Source: Burkholderia cepacia
GTDB taxonomy: Bacteria; Pseudomonadota; Gammaproteobacteria; Burkholderiales; Burkholderiaceae
DNA length: 64,000 bases
Direction of reading: 5' to 3'
Assembly (NCBI RefSeq): GCF_001718835.1
Contig: NZ_CP013444.1
Span: 3,286,001-3,350,000 of the forward strand
Below, in pieces: positions 25,104 through 33,692 of this stretch. Under the pieces are notes generated by a model. That model did not search any database. It was not told the origin of the DNA and saw only the letters and a program-made list of their open reading frames with translations. The translations under genes were made by a program, and so were the position numbers. Numbering within the stretch: the stretch's first letter is position 1; every line of letters begins with the position of its first letter.

Positions 25104-26018
25104 ATGTCGCTCAAACCCCTCACCCGCTCCCTGCTGACGCTCGCCGCGGCCGGCGTCGCGATCGTGCTGGTCGCCGCGCTCTGGCATGCATACGTCCTCG
25201 CGCCGTGGACGCGCGACGCGCGCGTCAGCGCGCACGTCGTGCGGATCGCGCCCGAAGTGTCGGGCACCGTCGTCGAAGTCGCGGTGGTCGACAACCAGCG
25301 CGTCGCGAAAGGCGACGTGCTGTACCGGATCGATCCGCAGCGCTTCGCGCTGGCGGTGGAGCAGGCCGAGGCGCAGGTCGCCGCGACCGCCGAGTCGATG
25401 CGCCAGAAGCGCGACGAAGCGCAGCGGCGCACCGGCCTCGACGATCTCGTGCCGCGCGAGGACATCCAGCGCTCGAGCCGCGCGGTGGCGATCGCGCAGG
25501 CCGAGCACCGCAAGGCGCTGGCCGCGCTCGACGTCGCGAAGCTCGACCTCGAACGCACGACGCTGCGCTCGCCGGTCGACGGCTACGTGACGCAGCTGCG
25601 CCTGCGTCACGGCGACTACGCGGTCGAAGGCAAGCCCGGCATCTCGGTGCTCGACGCGCACAGCTTCTGGATCACCGGCTATTTCGAGGAGACCAAGCTG
25701 CGCCGCGTCGCGACGGGCGCGCCCGCGACGATCCGGCTGATGGGCTTCGATCCGCTGCTGAGCGGGCACGTTACGAGCATCGGCCGCGGTATCGCCGACG
25801 AAAACGGCACGCTCGACGAACTCGGGCTGCCGGCCGTCAACCCGACCTTCAGCTGGGTGCGGCTCGCGCAGCGCATTCCGGTGCGCATCGAGATCGACCG
25901 GGTGCCGGCCGGCGTGCTGCTGGCGGCCGGCATGACGTGCAGCGTCGAAGTCGGCGAACGCGGACGCGAGCGCACGCCGCGCGGCCGGCTCGCGTCGTGG
26001 CTGCACGCGTGGATGTAG
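25104..26018 (+). CDS. HlyD-family periplasmic adaptor, AaeA/EmrA-like
   Basis: A 304-residue membrane-fusion protein. A single N-terminal membrane helix (LLTLAAAGVAIVLVAALWHAYV, residues about 11-32) is followed by APWTRDARVSAHVVRIAPEVSGTVVEVAVVDNQRVAKGDVLYRIDP (about 35-80, first half of the lipoyl domain), a coiled-coil hairpin, then LRSPVDGYVTQLRLRHGDYA (second lipoyl half) and a beta-barrel. It links the FUSC protein to the outer-membrane channel encoded 9 bases downstream. The palindromic insertion now separates it from aaeX by 295 bases and may reduce its expression. Confidence 0.9.
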   Translation: MSLKPLTRSLLTLAAAGVAIVLVAALWHAYVLAPWTRDARVSAHVVRIAPEVSGTVVEVAVVDNQRVAKGDVLYRIDPQRFALAVEQAEAQVAATAESMRQKRDEAQRRTGLDDLVPREDIQRSSRAVAIAQAEHRKALAALDVAKLDLERTTLRSPVDGYVTQLRLRHGDYAVEGKPGISVLDAHSFWITGYFEETKLRRVATGAPATIRLMGFDPLLSGHVTSIGRGIADENGTLDELGLPAVNPTFSWVRLAQRIPVRIEIDRVPAGVLLAAGMTCSVEVGERGRERTPRGRLASWLHAWM

Positions 26019-26027
26019 GCGGCTCCG

Positions 26028-27506
26028 ATGCGACGCACGCCTTTCCGATCGACACGATTCGGCGCCGCGCTCGGCGCCGCCGCCTGCGCGAGCGCGCTCA
26101 CCGCCTGCACGACGGTCGGCCCCGATTACGTGGCGCCGCAGCCCGCGCACCCGCCCGGCTGGATCGAGCGCGGCGACAGCGCCGTGCAGGCCGACCCCGC
26201 GCAGTTGCAGGACTGGTGGCGCGCGTTCCGCGATGCGCTGCTCGACCGGCTGATCGCGCAGGCGCTCGACGGCAACCAGGATCTCGCGATCGCGCGCCAG
26301 CGCTTGCTGCAGGCGCGCGCCGAACGCGACCGGATCGCGAGCCGCCTCGGCCCGACCGTCACCGCGGGCGGCAACGCCGATGCGCTGCGCTCGTCGCGGG
26401 CGCTCGAATGGCCGCCCGGGATCGGCCAGTCGCGCACCTACCGGCTCGGCTTCGACGCGTCGTGGGAGCTCGACCTGTTCGGCGGCACGCGACGCGCGGT
26501 CGAATCCGCCGATGCGCAGATCGACGCGCTCGACGACGATCGCCACGCGATCCTCGTGAGCCTGCTGGCGGAACTCGCGTCGGATTACGCGGGACTGCGC
26601 GCGACGCAGGAACGGCTGCGGATCGCAACGGACAACGTCGCGAGCCTCGACGCCACGCGGCAGCTGACCGAGCGCTCGAACCGGCGCGGCCTCGGCACGT
26701 CGTTCGCGGTCGCGCAGGCGCGTGCCGAGCTGCAGCTCGCGCAGGCGGCGGTGCCGCCGCTGCAGCAGGACGTCGCGCGTCTCGCCCACGCGATCGGCGT
26801 GCTGACCGGCGGCTTTCCCGGCGCGCTGCGCGACACGCTGAGCGCGCCCGGCGCGACCCTGCCGGTCGCGCCCGCGCTGCCCGTCACGCTGCCGTCGGAC
26901 GTGATCCGCGAGCGTCCCGACATTCGCGCCGCCGAACGGCGGCTCGCCGCCGCGACCGCGCAGATCGGCGTCGCGCGCGCCGAGCAGTTTCCGCATTTCG
27001 CGATTCCGCTGAGCCTCGGCACGACGGCGAGCCTCGTGCAGGACCTGTTCTCGGGCGCGAGCGTCGCCTGGTCGGTCGCGCTGGACGGCACGCAGACGCT
27101 GTACGACGGCGGCCGCGCGAAAGCCGGCGTCGACGCCGCGCGCGCGGCCGCCGAGGCCGCGCGGCTCGCATACGAGCAGCGCATCCGCGTCGCGTTCCGC
27201 GAGGTCGAGGATGCGCTCGCCGAAATCTACGCGGAGCGCGACCGGCAGGCGGCGCTCGCCGCGGCGGTCGACAGCAGCCAGGATGCGCAGTCACGCGCGA
27301 CGCGGCTGTACCGCAACGGCCTCGGCGAATACCTGTCGGTACTCACGGCGCAGCGCGCGACGTACCGCGCCCGCGATGCGCTCGCACTCAGCCGGCTCGC
27401 CCAGGTGCAAGGCGCGATCGCGCTCTACAAGTCGCTCGGCGTCGGCTGGCGCAACGACGCGCCGGTCGCGCAGGCCGACGGCCCGCCGCCGGGCCCCGCA
27501 CGCTGA
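26028..27506 (+). CDS. NodT/OprM-type outer-membrane efflux lipoprotein
   Basis: A 492-residue outer-membrane factor. A signal peptide ends in the lipobox LTAC (Cys about residue 27). CTTVGPDYVAPQPAHPPGW is the standard opening after the lipid cysteine, and DLFGGTRRAVESADAQIDALDDDRHAILVSLLAELASDYAGLRATQ is the outer-membrane efflux domain repeat, duplicated later in the chain (about residues 340-470). Trimers form the channel for tripartite pumps. It completes the FUSC-AaeX-AaeA-NodT set, the composition seen in fusaric acid and hydroxybenzoate exporters. Confidence 0.92.
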   Translation: MRRTPFRSTRFGAALGAAACASALTACTTVGPDYVAPQPAHPPGWIERGDSAVQADPAQLQDWWRAFRDALLDRLIAQALDGNQDLAIARQRLLQARAERDRIASRLGPTVTAGGNADALRSSRALEWPPGIGQSRTYRLGFDASWELDLFGGTRRAVESADAQIDALDDDRHAILVSLLAELASDYAGLRATQERLRIATDNVASLDATRQLTERSNRRGLGTSFAVAQARAELQLAQAAVPPLQQDVARLAHAIGVLTGGFPGALRDTLSAPGATLPVAPALPVTLPSDVIRERPDIRAAERRLAAATAQIGVARAEQFPHFAIPLSLGTTASLVQDLFSGASVAWSVALDGTQTLYDGGRAKAGVDAARAAAEAARLAYEQRIRVAFREVEDALAEIYAERDRQAALAAAVDSSQDAQSRATRLYRNGLGEYLSVLTAQRATYRARDALALSRLAQVQGAIALYKSLGVGWRNDAPVAQADGPPPGPAR

Positions 27507-27555
27507 CGCGCATTGCGCCGGTGTTCCCGTCGTCATGCTTCACAGGAGAATCGCC

Positions 27556-27984
27556 ATGAATCTCGATCCGCAGGAATTCGTCGTGCACGACATCAGCCGG
27601 TTTCCGTTCTGCGTGTTTCGCGCGCAGGCCGCGACGCCGGGCTATGCGCTGCAATGGGAGAAGGAGATCGACGCGCTGATGCGCCACGGCGAGCCGTTCG
27701 TGATCGTCTACGTCGAGCTCGACACCGACGAGAGCCACGACGACCGCAAGCATCGCGCGGTCTGGCTCAAGCAGAACAAGGTCGCACTGGGCGCCGTCTG
27801 CAAGGCGCTCGTCAGCGTCGAGCCGGATCCCGAGCGGCGCGCGCGGGTCGCCGAGCAAGGCGAGACGGCCGTAAAGGCGTTCGGGATTCCGCACGAGGCG
27901 GTGGCGTCGCTCGACGAGGCCGCCGCGCTTGCCGCGCGGCTGACGGACACGGACCGCGCAGCATTGCAGGTTCGCCCGACGTGA
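27556..27984 (+). CDS. Hypothetical protein, 142 residues, end of the efflux operon
   Basis: A soluble protein of 142 residues with no signal peptide. AGGAG lies seven bases before the ATG, 49 bases after the NodT stop. The pattern PFVIVYVELDTDESHDDRKHRAVWLKQNKVALGAVCKALVSVEPDPERRARV in the middle looks like an alpha/beta domain; a short helical end follows. I do not recognise a named family. Its position suggests co-transcription with the exporter, comparable to the extra small gene in fusaric acid resistance operons, but the role is unknown. Confidence 0.65.
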   Translation: MNLDPQEFVVHDISRFPFCVFRAQAATPGYALQWEKEIDALMRHGEPFVIVYVELDTDESHDDRKHRAVWLKQNKVALGAVCKALVSVEPDPERRARVAEQGETAVKAFGIPHEAVASLDEAAALAARLTDTDRAALQVRPT

Positions 27985-28247
27985 TGCGCGCGGCCGCAAT
28001 CCGCGCGGAAACGGCGACGCCCGGACACCGCCGGCGGCGCGAGCGCGCCCGCTCGATACGCCGCCGACGGATGCCGGCCCTGGTGTCGCGACGGCGCGGC
28101 GCGCCGACGTATGTCGTCATCGTCGAGCTGCCTTCGTGGCTGCACTGACGCGCCGCGTGACGCAGGTCGCTGCAGGCCGCGCCGCGCGGCGCGATAATGG
28201 CGCTCCGGCCGTTGCCGACGCGACGGCGCACACGTTCGCCTTCCAGC

Positions 28248-28613
28248 ATGCACGCTCACGCCACTTCCATCGACGTCGCCGCCATCGACAGCTGGCACGC
28301 GCACGTCTACTTCGACGCCGCCAGCCGCGATGCGGCCTGGACCTTCCGGCAGATCGTCGAGCAGCGCTTCGGCGCGGTCATCGAACTCGGCCGCTTCCAC
28401 GAACGCCTCGTCGGCCCGCACCCGGCGTGGTCGTACCAGATCGCGTTCGACACCGCGCGCTTCGACGACATCGTGCCGTGGCTCGTGCTGAACCACGGCG
28501 CGCTGGATATCTTCCTGCATCCGAATACGGGCGACGAACTGCGCGACCATCGCGATTGCGCCGTGTGGATCGGGAAGTCGTACGTGCTGAACCTCGGCGT
28601 GTTCGCGGATTAA
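28248..28613 (+). CDS. DOPA 4,5-dioxygenase family protein
   Basis: A 121-residue protein. SWHAHVYFDAASRDAAWTFRQIVEQRF (residues about 14-40) contains the HxH-like metal ligand region of DOPA 4,5-dioxygenase proteins, and VGPHPAWSYQIAF and PWLVLNHGALDIFLHPNTGDELRDHRDCAVWIG complete the conserved fold with further histidines. Characterised members open catechol rings of DOPA; most bacterial members are untested. The earlier in-frame ATG at 28197 gives an arginine-rich extension outside the family. A strong hairpin follows the stop. The closeness to an aromatic cluster is suggestive but not proof of a link. Confidence 0.85.
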   Translation: MHAHATSIDVAAIDSWHAHVYFDAASRDAAWTFRQIVEQRFGAVIELGRFHERLVGPHPAWSYQIAFDTARFDDIVPWLVLNHGALDIFLHPNTGDELRDHRDCAVWIGKSYVLNLGVFAD

Positions 28614-28619
28614 CCGTGT

Positions 28620-28653
28620 AGCACGGGCCGACATCCACGTTTCGGTCCGTGCT
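28620..28653. terminator. Hairpin terminator after the DOPA dioxygenase gene
   Basis: A 12-bp stem (AGCACGGGCCGA / TCGGTCCGTGCT, one G-T pair) with a ten-base loop, starting seven bases after the stop. Confidence 0.65.
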
Positions 28654-28716
28654 GAAACGTCTGCCAGTGTGCGTCCGATACAGTGGGTCCGTTATCCACG
28701 CTGTCCGAAGCCCGCC

Positions 28717-29157
28717 ATGACGACACACGCCGACACTGACGCCGATGCCCGGCGCATCCACGAAGGCTGGCACGCGGCCGTCGTCGCGCGCGACGTCGAT
28801 GCGCTGATGGCGCTGTATGCCGACGACGCGGTGCTCGAAACGCCGCTGATCGTCGCCACGCTGCCCGATCACGGCTCAGGCGTGCTGCATGGCAAGGCCG
28901 CGATCGGCGCGTTCTTCGCGGCCGGCCTGCGCAATCCGCAGAACCGGCTCGGGCGCTGGTACCGCACCGGGTTGTTCTTCTCGAACGGCCGCCGGCTCAC
29001 GTGGGAATATCCGCGCGCGACGCCGGAAGGCGACCAGGTCGATCTCGTCGAAGTGATGGACCTGCGCGACGGGCTGATCGCGCATCATCGCGTGTACTGG
29101 GGATGGGTCGGATTCACTGCGCTGCGCAGCGCCGCATCGACGGCCGAGCGCGCATGA
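28717..29157 (+). CDS. SnoaL/NTF2-like nuclear transport factor 2 family protein
   Basis: A 146-residue cone-shaped NTF2-like domain: IHEGWHAAVVARDVDALMALYADDAVLETP (residues about 12-41) is the typical first helix and strand, GVLHGKAAIGAFFAAGLRN the second, and VDLVEVMDLRDGLIAHHRVYWGWVGF the closing sheet. Members are small isomerases, cyclases or ligand binders. It is alone on the plus strand and converges on the PAQR gene. No catalytic assignment is possible from sequence. Confidence 0.8.
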   Translation: MTTHADTDADARRIHEGWHAAVVARDVDALMALYADDAVLETPLIVATLPDHGSGVLHGKAAIGAFFAAGLRNPQNRLGRWYRTGLFFSNGRRLTWEYPRATPEGDQVDLVEVMDLRDGLIAHHRVYWGWVGFTALRSAASTAERA

Positions 29158-29205
29158 TCGCCATCGTCGCGCCGACGCGCTCACGCATGCGGCACGGCGC
29201 GATGC

Positions 29206-29826
29206 TCACGCAACGTACATCGCGACACTGACGAACTGGCACAGGCTCCCGGCCAGCACGAACAGATGCCAGATGCCGTGCCCGTGGCGGATGCGTTCGT
29301 CGTTGACGAAGAAGTAGATGCCCGCGCTGTAGATGAGGCCCCCGGCCACGAGCCATGCGGTGCCGACCGGCGGCAGCGCATGGATCAGCGGACGTACCGC
29401 GACGAGCGCGAGCCAGCCCATCGCCACGTACAGGATCATCGACAGCAGGCGCGTGCGCCGCCCGAGCGTCAGTTCCTGGACGATGCCGAACACGGCCAGC
29501 CCCCAGCTCACCCCGAACAGCGACCAGCCCCACGGGCCACGCAGCGTGACCAGCGTGAACGGCGTATAGCTGCCGGCGATCAGCAGGTAGATCGCCGAGT
29601 GGTCGCACTTCTGCAGGATGGCTTTCAGGCGCGGGCTACGCACGCTGTGGTACAGCGTCGAGATCGCGTAGAGCACGCAGAGCATCGCGCCGTACACGCT
29701 GAAACTCACCACCTTGTAGGCGTCGCCTTCGAGCGCGCCCATCGTCACCAGTGTTACCAGCCCTGCCACCGATAGCACTGCGCCGACGAGATGGGTAATG
29801 CTGTTGAAACGCTCACCGGCATGCAC
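29206..29826 (-). CDS. PAQR / haemolysin III family membrane protein
   Basis: A 206-residue protein with seven membrane helices. The family motifs are visible: NSITHLVGAVLSV in the first helix, YHSV and KCDHSAIYLLIAGSYTPF in the middle, and HGHGIWHLFVLAGSLCQF in the last helix, giving the Ser and three His of the metal site expected for the predicted hydrolase activity. The start is GTG at 29826: AGGAGA lies eight bases before it, while the longer open frame has no ribosome site. The length is typical (about 205-220). Confidence 0.88.
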   Translation of the reverse strand: MHAGERFNSITHLVGAVLSVAGLVTLVTMGALEGDAYKVVSFSVYGAMLCVLYAISTLYHSVRSPRLKAILQKCDHSAIYLLIAGSYTPFTLVTLRGPWGWSLFGVSWGLAVFGIVQELTLGRRTRLLSMILYVAMGWLALVAVRPLIHALPPVGTAWLVAGGLIYSAGIYFFVNDERIRHGHGIWHLFVLAGSLCQFVSVAMYVA

Positions 29827-30194
29827 GACGAGTTCTCCTGCGCGGTTGACCGGAACAAGGGACTGCCATGATACCGGCGAGCGAAGCATGCCGTGATGTG
29901 CGCACGCACGCAACCTGCCGACGCGCAACAACACGGTCATCCGGGTGCTGGCGCCGTTCCCTTCGACGCAGTCGATGTCGGATCTCGCGCGCTCAGCCGG
30001 CATGCGCTTTTCCCTTCACTTCGATTCGCGCTGCGCGTCGCGGATTCGGCGACGGCCTTCCCGAAACGGGCGGCCGGTCGCGATTGCGATCGGGTCGGCG
30101 AATAATTTACAAATTCCTACGTATCGAACATATACTGCGCTTTTTATTTACGCGACCCGCCGTCGAACGCGGCGAAACGCCCTTCCGTACCCAG
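29827..30194. other. Divergent intergenic region PAQR / hydrolase
   Basis: 368 bases without a credible gene. The right part is AT-rich compared with its surroundings and contains the proposed GntR operator at 30104-30121 and a TATACT sequence near 30132 that may be a -10 element for the hydrolase-RidA transcript. Confidence 0.4.
30104..30121. promoter_or_regulatory. Candidate GntR operator upstream of the hydrolase gene
   Basis: AATTTACAAATTCCTACG closely resembles AATTTATAATTTCCTAAG before the porin gene and TTTATAAATTC before the GntR gene. Three copies of an AT-rich box in three promoters around one GntR gene, in otherwise GC-rich DNA, suggest a common regulator site. Confidence 0.4.
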
Positions 30195-31076
30195 ATGAGC
30201 ACGCCATCCACCATGTCCGCCGACGCGCAGCCACCGTTGCCGTCCCAAGCCGCGATCGATTACGAGCGGACCGTCCTGAGCTGGTCGACCGACATCCCGC
30301 CGGATGTCGTCGCGATACGCGATCTCCGCTACGGCCCCGATCCGCAGCACCGCTACGACGTGTTCGGTGCCGATCGACTGAAAAACGCGCCGATATTGGT
30401 GTTCTGGCACGGCGGAGGCTGGACGAACGGATACAAGGAATACGTATCGTTTCTCGCGTCCGCCGTGGTCCGTATCGGCATGGTGCTGGTCGCCCCCACC
30501 TACCGGCTCGCGCCGCGGCATCGGCTGCCGGCCGCGTTCGACGATGCCGCGGCGTTGCTCGCGCATCTCGCCGGCGCAGCGCGTCGATGGGGCGGCGATC
30601 CCGACCGCCTGTATCTGGCCGGACATTCCGCGGGAGGCGCGATCGCCGCGATGGCGGCATTGCGCGCGCCCGCGCTGCGAGCCGCCGGCGGCTCGCCGAC
30701 CGCCGTGCGAGGCTGCCTTCCGATCAGCGGCGTGATGGATCTGTGCCATCCGAGCCCGTTGCCCGGCAGCCTGGAAGAACGCGTCTATACGACACTGCTC
30801 GATCGCACCGACAGCGACGCCGCGATGAGCGCATTGTGCTGGGCGGCAACGTCCGCCGTGCCGATGGTGCTCAGCTACGGGCAAAACGACAGCGAACGCG
30901 TGATCCGCTCGAACCGGCGCATGCATGCGCTACTCGCGCACGCCGATCCGCGCAGCCTGCTTCGCTGCGACGAGCATCCCGGCGAAGATCATTTTCAGAC
31001 GCATACCGCATTGCGCGATCCGTCGCATCCGTGGTTCGCAACGCTTGCCCATCTGGTCGAGGAGACGTCGAATTGA
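30195..31076 (+). CDS. Alpha/beta hydrolase, arylformamidase/BD-FAE-like
   Basis: A 293-residue cytoplasmic hydrolase. HGGGWTNG (residues about 72-79) is the oxyanion motif of the hormone-sensitive lipase/kynurenine formamidase group, GHSAGGAIAAMAAL (about 141-154) carries the nucleophile serine, and HPGEDHFQTHTAL near the end supplies the catalytic histidine. Relatives split esters, amides or formamides of small molecules. A second ATG at 30213 is possible. The RidA gene overlaps its stop by four bases, so the two are translationally coupled. An AT-rich operator-like box is about 75 bases before the start. Confidence 0.82.
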   Translation: MSTPSTMSADAQPPLPSQAAIDYERTVLSWSTDIPPDVVAIRDLRYGPDPQHRYDVFGADRLKNAPILVFWHGGGWTNGYKEYVSFLASAVVRIGMVLVAPTYRLAPRHRLPAAFDDAAALLAHLAGAARRWGGDPDRLYLAGHSAGGAIAAMAALRAPALRAAGGSPTAVRGCLPISGVMDLCHPSPLPGSLEERVYTTLLDRTDSDAAMSALCWAATSAVPMVLSYGQNDSERVIRSNRRMHALLAHADPRSLLRCDEHPGEDHFQTHTALRDPSHPWFATLAHLVEETSN

Positions 31077-31459
31077 AAGAGGCGGTGGACATCGGACTGC
31101 CCCAACCGGCGCAGCCGTTCTCATGGGCAATCAAGGCCGCGGGCCTGCTCTTCACCGCACACGGGCCGGTGCGCAGCGACGGTTCGCTCGAGACCGGCGA
31201 TATCGCGACGCAAGCGCGCATCACGTTTCGGAATCTGAAGGCCGCGGCCGAAGCCGCCGGTGCGGATCTGTCGTGCGTTGCGCAAGTGCTGATCACGCTG
31301 CTGGACGTCGACGACGTGCCGGTCGTCGACCGTGTCTATCGGGAATTCTTCACGCCACCGTATCCGAACCGGTCGACGGTAATCGCCGGCGCGCTGGTGG
31401 CGCCGGCCATGCGGATCGAAATCGTCGCGTATGTCGCGTTGCCGCCCGCCCGCGAGTAG
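31073..31459 (+). CDS. RidA/YjgF/UK114-family protein
   Basis: A 128-residue Rid protein. FSWAIKAAGLLFTAHGPVRSDGSLETGDIATQARITFRNLKAAAEAAGA (residues about 16-64) and VPVVDRVYREFFTPPYPNRSTVIAGALV hold the family pattern; the arginine in PYPNRST is the usual imine-binding residue (about 103). RidA proteins hydrolyse reactive enamine/imine intermediates. The start is TTG inside the sequence TTGA that is also the hydrolase stop, with GAGGAG eight bases upstream. Pairing with a hydrolase suggests that an enamine or imine arises in the same pathway. Confidence 0.87.
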   Translation: MKEAVDIGLPQPAQPFSWAIKAAGLLFTAHGPVRSDGSLETGDIATQARITFRNLKAAAEAAGADLSCVAQVLITLLDVDDVPVVDRVYREFFTPPYPNRSTVIAGALVAPAMRIEIVAYVALPPARE

Positions 31460-31482
31460 TCGAGCGGCCCGGCGCGCGACCG

Positions 31483-32205
31483 TCAGTCGCCGAAGCGCTT
31501 GAGCAGCGCTTCGGCGGTGCCCGTCACGTGATGCCGCAGCAGTTCCAGCGCCTTAGCGGTGTCGCGGTCCAGCACGGCTTCCATCAAATCCCGGTGTTCC
31601 TTCAGCACGTCGTCGGCGAGCTTTTTCGTGGACCGCGGGTAAGCCAGCCGGATTCGTCGATAGCGTTCCGAATGATCGACGAGTTGCTCGTCCATCCGCA
31701 GCAGCCATTTCGACGTCGCCGCCGCCACCAGCGAGAAATGAAACCGACGGTGCGCGGCTTCCCATAGCTCGATCGCCGCGACGTCCGACGCGTCGGTCGG
31801 CAAGCGCGCCTTCGTGAGCTTGTAATACGCGGCCGTGATGTCGGCACCCCAATCGTCGTCGCCCTGCGCGATCGAATCTGCGAGCAACACCTGTTCGATC
31901 GCAATGCGCGCGCTCGTCAGGTCGAGCAGATCGCTCCTGGACAACGGCGCGACGCTGAAGCCGCGCTGGCCTTCGTTGGTCACGAGCTCGTCGCCGCACA
32001 GCAGCATCAGCGCCTCGCGGATCGGGCTGACGCCGAGTTCGTAGCGCGTCTGCAGCGACTGCAGCCGAAGCTTTTCGCCGGGAGCCAGACGGCCCGCAAT
32101 GATGTCCGCGCGAAGCAGCTTGTAGGCCTTCTCCGAAATGGTCTGCGACACCGCGGGATCGGTGGACGGCGCGTGACGTGGAGCGCGGGTGGGCGACGAG
32201 ATCAT
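31483..32205 (-). CDS. GntR-family (FCD) transcriptional regulator
   Basis: A 240-residue repressor-type protein. SEKAYKLLRADIIAGRLAPGEKLRLQSLQTRYELGVSPIREALMLLCGDELV (residues about 24-75) is the GntR winged helix, followed by the helical FCD domain with HRRFHFSLVAAATSKWLLRMDEQL. It resembles the CsiR/VanR branch. It stands between the hydrolase-RidA pair and the porin-MFS genes and is transcribed away from the porin, an arrangement typical of a local repressor. Boxes of the AATTTAYAAATTC type occur in the promoters on both sides and before its own gene. Confidence 0.87.
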   Translation of the reverse strand: MISSPTRAPRHAPSTDPAVSQTISEKAYKLLRADIIAGRLAPGEKLRLQSLQTRYELGVSPIREALMLLCGDELVTNEGQRGFSVAPLSRSDLLDLTSARIAIEQVLLADSIAQGDDDWGADITAAYYKLTKARLPTDASDVAAIELWEAAHRRFHFSLVAAATSKWLLRMDEQLVDHSERYRRIRLAYPRSTKKLADDVLKEHRDLMEAVLDRDTAKALELLRHHVTGTAEALLKRFGD

Positions 32206-32607
32206 GGGCGTGCGCGAAGCATCGGGTTGAGGACGAGGGCGGGATTGCGTTAGGCGAAATCTTATACCACCCGGCCAGCTTTATAAATTCTGCGTACCGC
32301 TACAACACTGTGTCGGCACGCGCATGCGCCTGTGCCTAAAGGCCGCGTCAACCGCAAGGACGGGTACGCACGCCGATGCCCGGCCCCCTGTCTCGCCGCA
32401 TTCGCTGCGCCCGGTACGCGCGCACCGCCGGCTCTAGGGTATACACAGAGTTTCTTTGATCGGCAAAAATTTATAATTTCCTAAGTTCAATGCACGGAAC
32501 GTTGTTTCACATATAAAACACGACCGTGCATGCCGTCGACGCGATGCCGATACGGCGAACAGCTTCGCGCGCCTTCGGCACGCGCCCCACGAACGGACGG
32601 GAAATCA
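32206..32607. promoter_or_regulatory. Divergent promoter region GntR / porin with two operator-like boxes
   Basis: 402 bases without a gene. TTTATAAATTC lies at 32280-32290, 75 bases before the GntR start, and AATTTATAATTTCCTAAG at 32468-32485, about 120 bases before the porin start. The second is close to the box at 30104. The segment around 32455-32520 is much more AT-rich than average and may contain the porin promoter. Confidence 0.45.
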
Positions 32608-33681
32608 ATGAATCGAGCGGCAATCAACGTGGTCGGCATCGCGGCAATCGCCTGCGCGGTATGCGTAACGGCCCGTGCACAGAGCCGGGACGCCGCGATC
32701 GACTTCTACGGCATCGTGGACGTCGGCATCGTGCACGAGTCCGGCGCCGCGGCAGGCGCGGTCACGCGACAGACCGGCGGCGTCATGAGCGGATCCCGCT
32801 GGGGCCTGCGCGGCCGGGAAAACTTGGGCGGCGGCCTGTCCGCCGTCTTCACGCTCGAGGGCGGCTTCCTGACCCATACGGGCGCGGCCGGGCAAGGCGG
32901 CCTGCTGTTCGGACGCCAGGCGTACGTCGGCGTCGACTCCGCTCGATTCGGACGACTGACGTTTGGTCGCCAGTACACGACGCTCGCGATCGCGCAGGTG
33001 ACGATGGATCCGTTCGGCACCGGGCTCGCCGGCACGTCGGCGAACCTGATTTCCGCAGGCGGCCATGGCGGCAGCAACCGGATGAACAACGCAATCAAAT
33101 ACGCGTTGCCGAAAACGCCGGGCCGACCGTATGGCGAGATTTCGTACAGCCTCGGCGGCGTGCCCGGATCGATCGTCGCAAACAGCCAGTTCGGCGCATC
33201 GCTCGGCTACAACGCGGGCAAGCTCGACACGATCGTCGCCTATGCCGACGCCAGGAATGCCGACGGCCGCGGGGACGACGCGCGCGAAGTATTTTTCGGC
33301 GCCAAATACGACTTCGACGTCGCGACCGCGTACCTCAACTATGTGATCAACCGCGGCGCGATCGTGCCGCGCACCGTCAATCGACGCTCGCAAGACTTCC
33401 TGATCGGCGCCAGTGTTCGCATCGGCACCGACTACCTGCTTGCGTCATGCATCTACAAGGACGACCGCACGGCCGACCGCAACGACGCGCGGCAATTCGC
33501 GCTCGGCTACGTGCACAACCTGTCGAAACGCACCAGCCTGTACGCGTCGTACACGCACATCTGGAACCGCGCGTCGAATACCGCGACGTCGGGCTTCTAC
33601 CGCATATGGAACGCGACCGACGTCGGCAACCCCGCGGCAGGCAATTCCGCATTCAATCTCGGCATCAACCACCGCTTCTAG
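32608..33681 (+). CDS. Gram-negative porin (OmpC-like, Burkholderiales type)
   Basis: A 357-residue outer-membrane porin. A signal peptide (INVVGIAAIACAVCVTARAQS) precedes the first strand DFYGIVDVGIVHES. The blocks SGSRWGLRGRENLGGGLSAVFTLEGGF (about residues 54-80) and FGRQAYVGVDSARFGRLTFGRQYT (about 92-115) are typical of the Porin_4 family, and the protein ends in the membrane-insertion signal NLGINHRF. It probably admits the substrate of the neighbouring permease. The ATG at 32608 was chosen over 32530 because the signal peptide begins here. Confidence 0.9.
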   Translation: MNRAAINVVGIAAIACAVCVTARAQSRDAAIDFYGIVDVGIVHESGAAAGAVTRQTGGVMSGSRWGLRGRENLGGGLSAVFTLEGGFLTHTGAAGQGGLLFGRQAYVGVDSARFGRLTFGRQYTTLAIAQVTMDPFGTGLAGTSANLISAGGHGGSNRMNNAIKYALPKTPGRPYGEISYSLGGVPGSIVANSQFGASLGYNAGKLDTIVAYADARNADGRGDDAREVFFGAKYDFDVATAYLNYVINRGAIVPRTVNRRSQDFLIGASVRIGTDYLLASCIYKDDRTADRNDARQFALGYVHNLSKRTSLYASYTHIWNRASNTATSGFYRIWNATDVGNPAAGNSAFNLGINHRF

Positions 33682-33692
33682 AAGGAACCGTC

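Noticed and set aside
24816..26996. A minus-strand frame running through the palindromic element into the efflux genes
   Set aside because: It crosses the inverted repeats and is antisense to the adaptor and outer-membrane factor; no domain seen.
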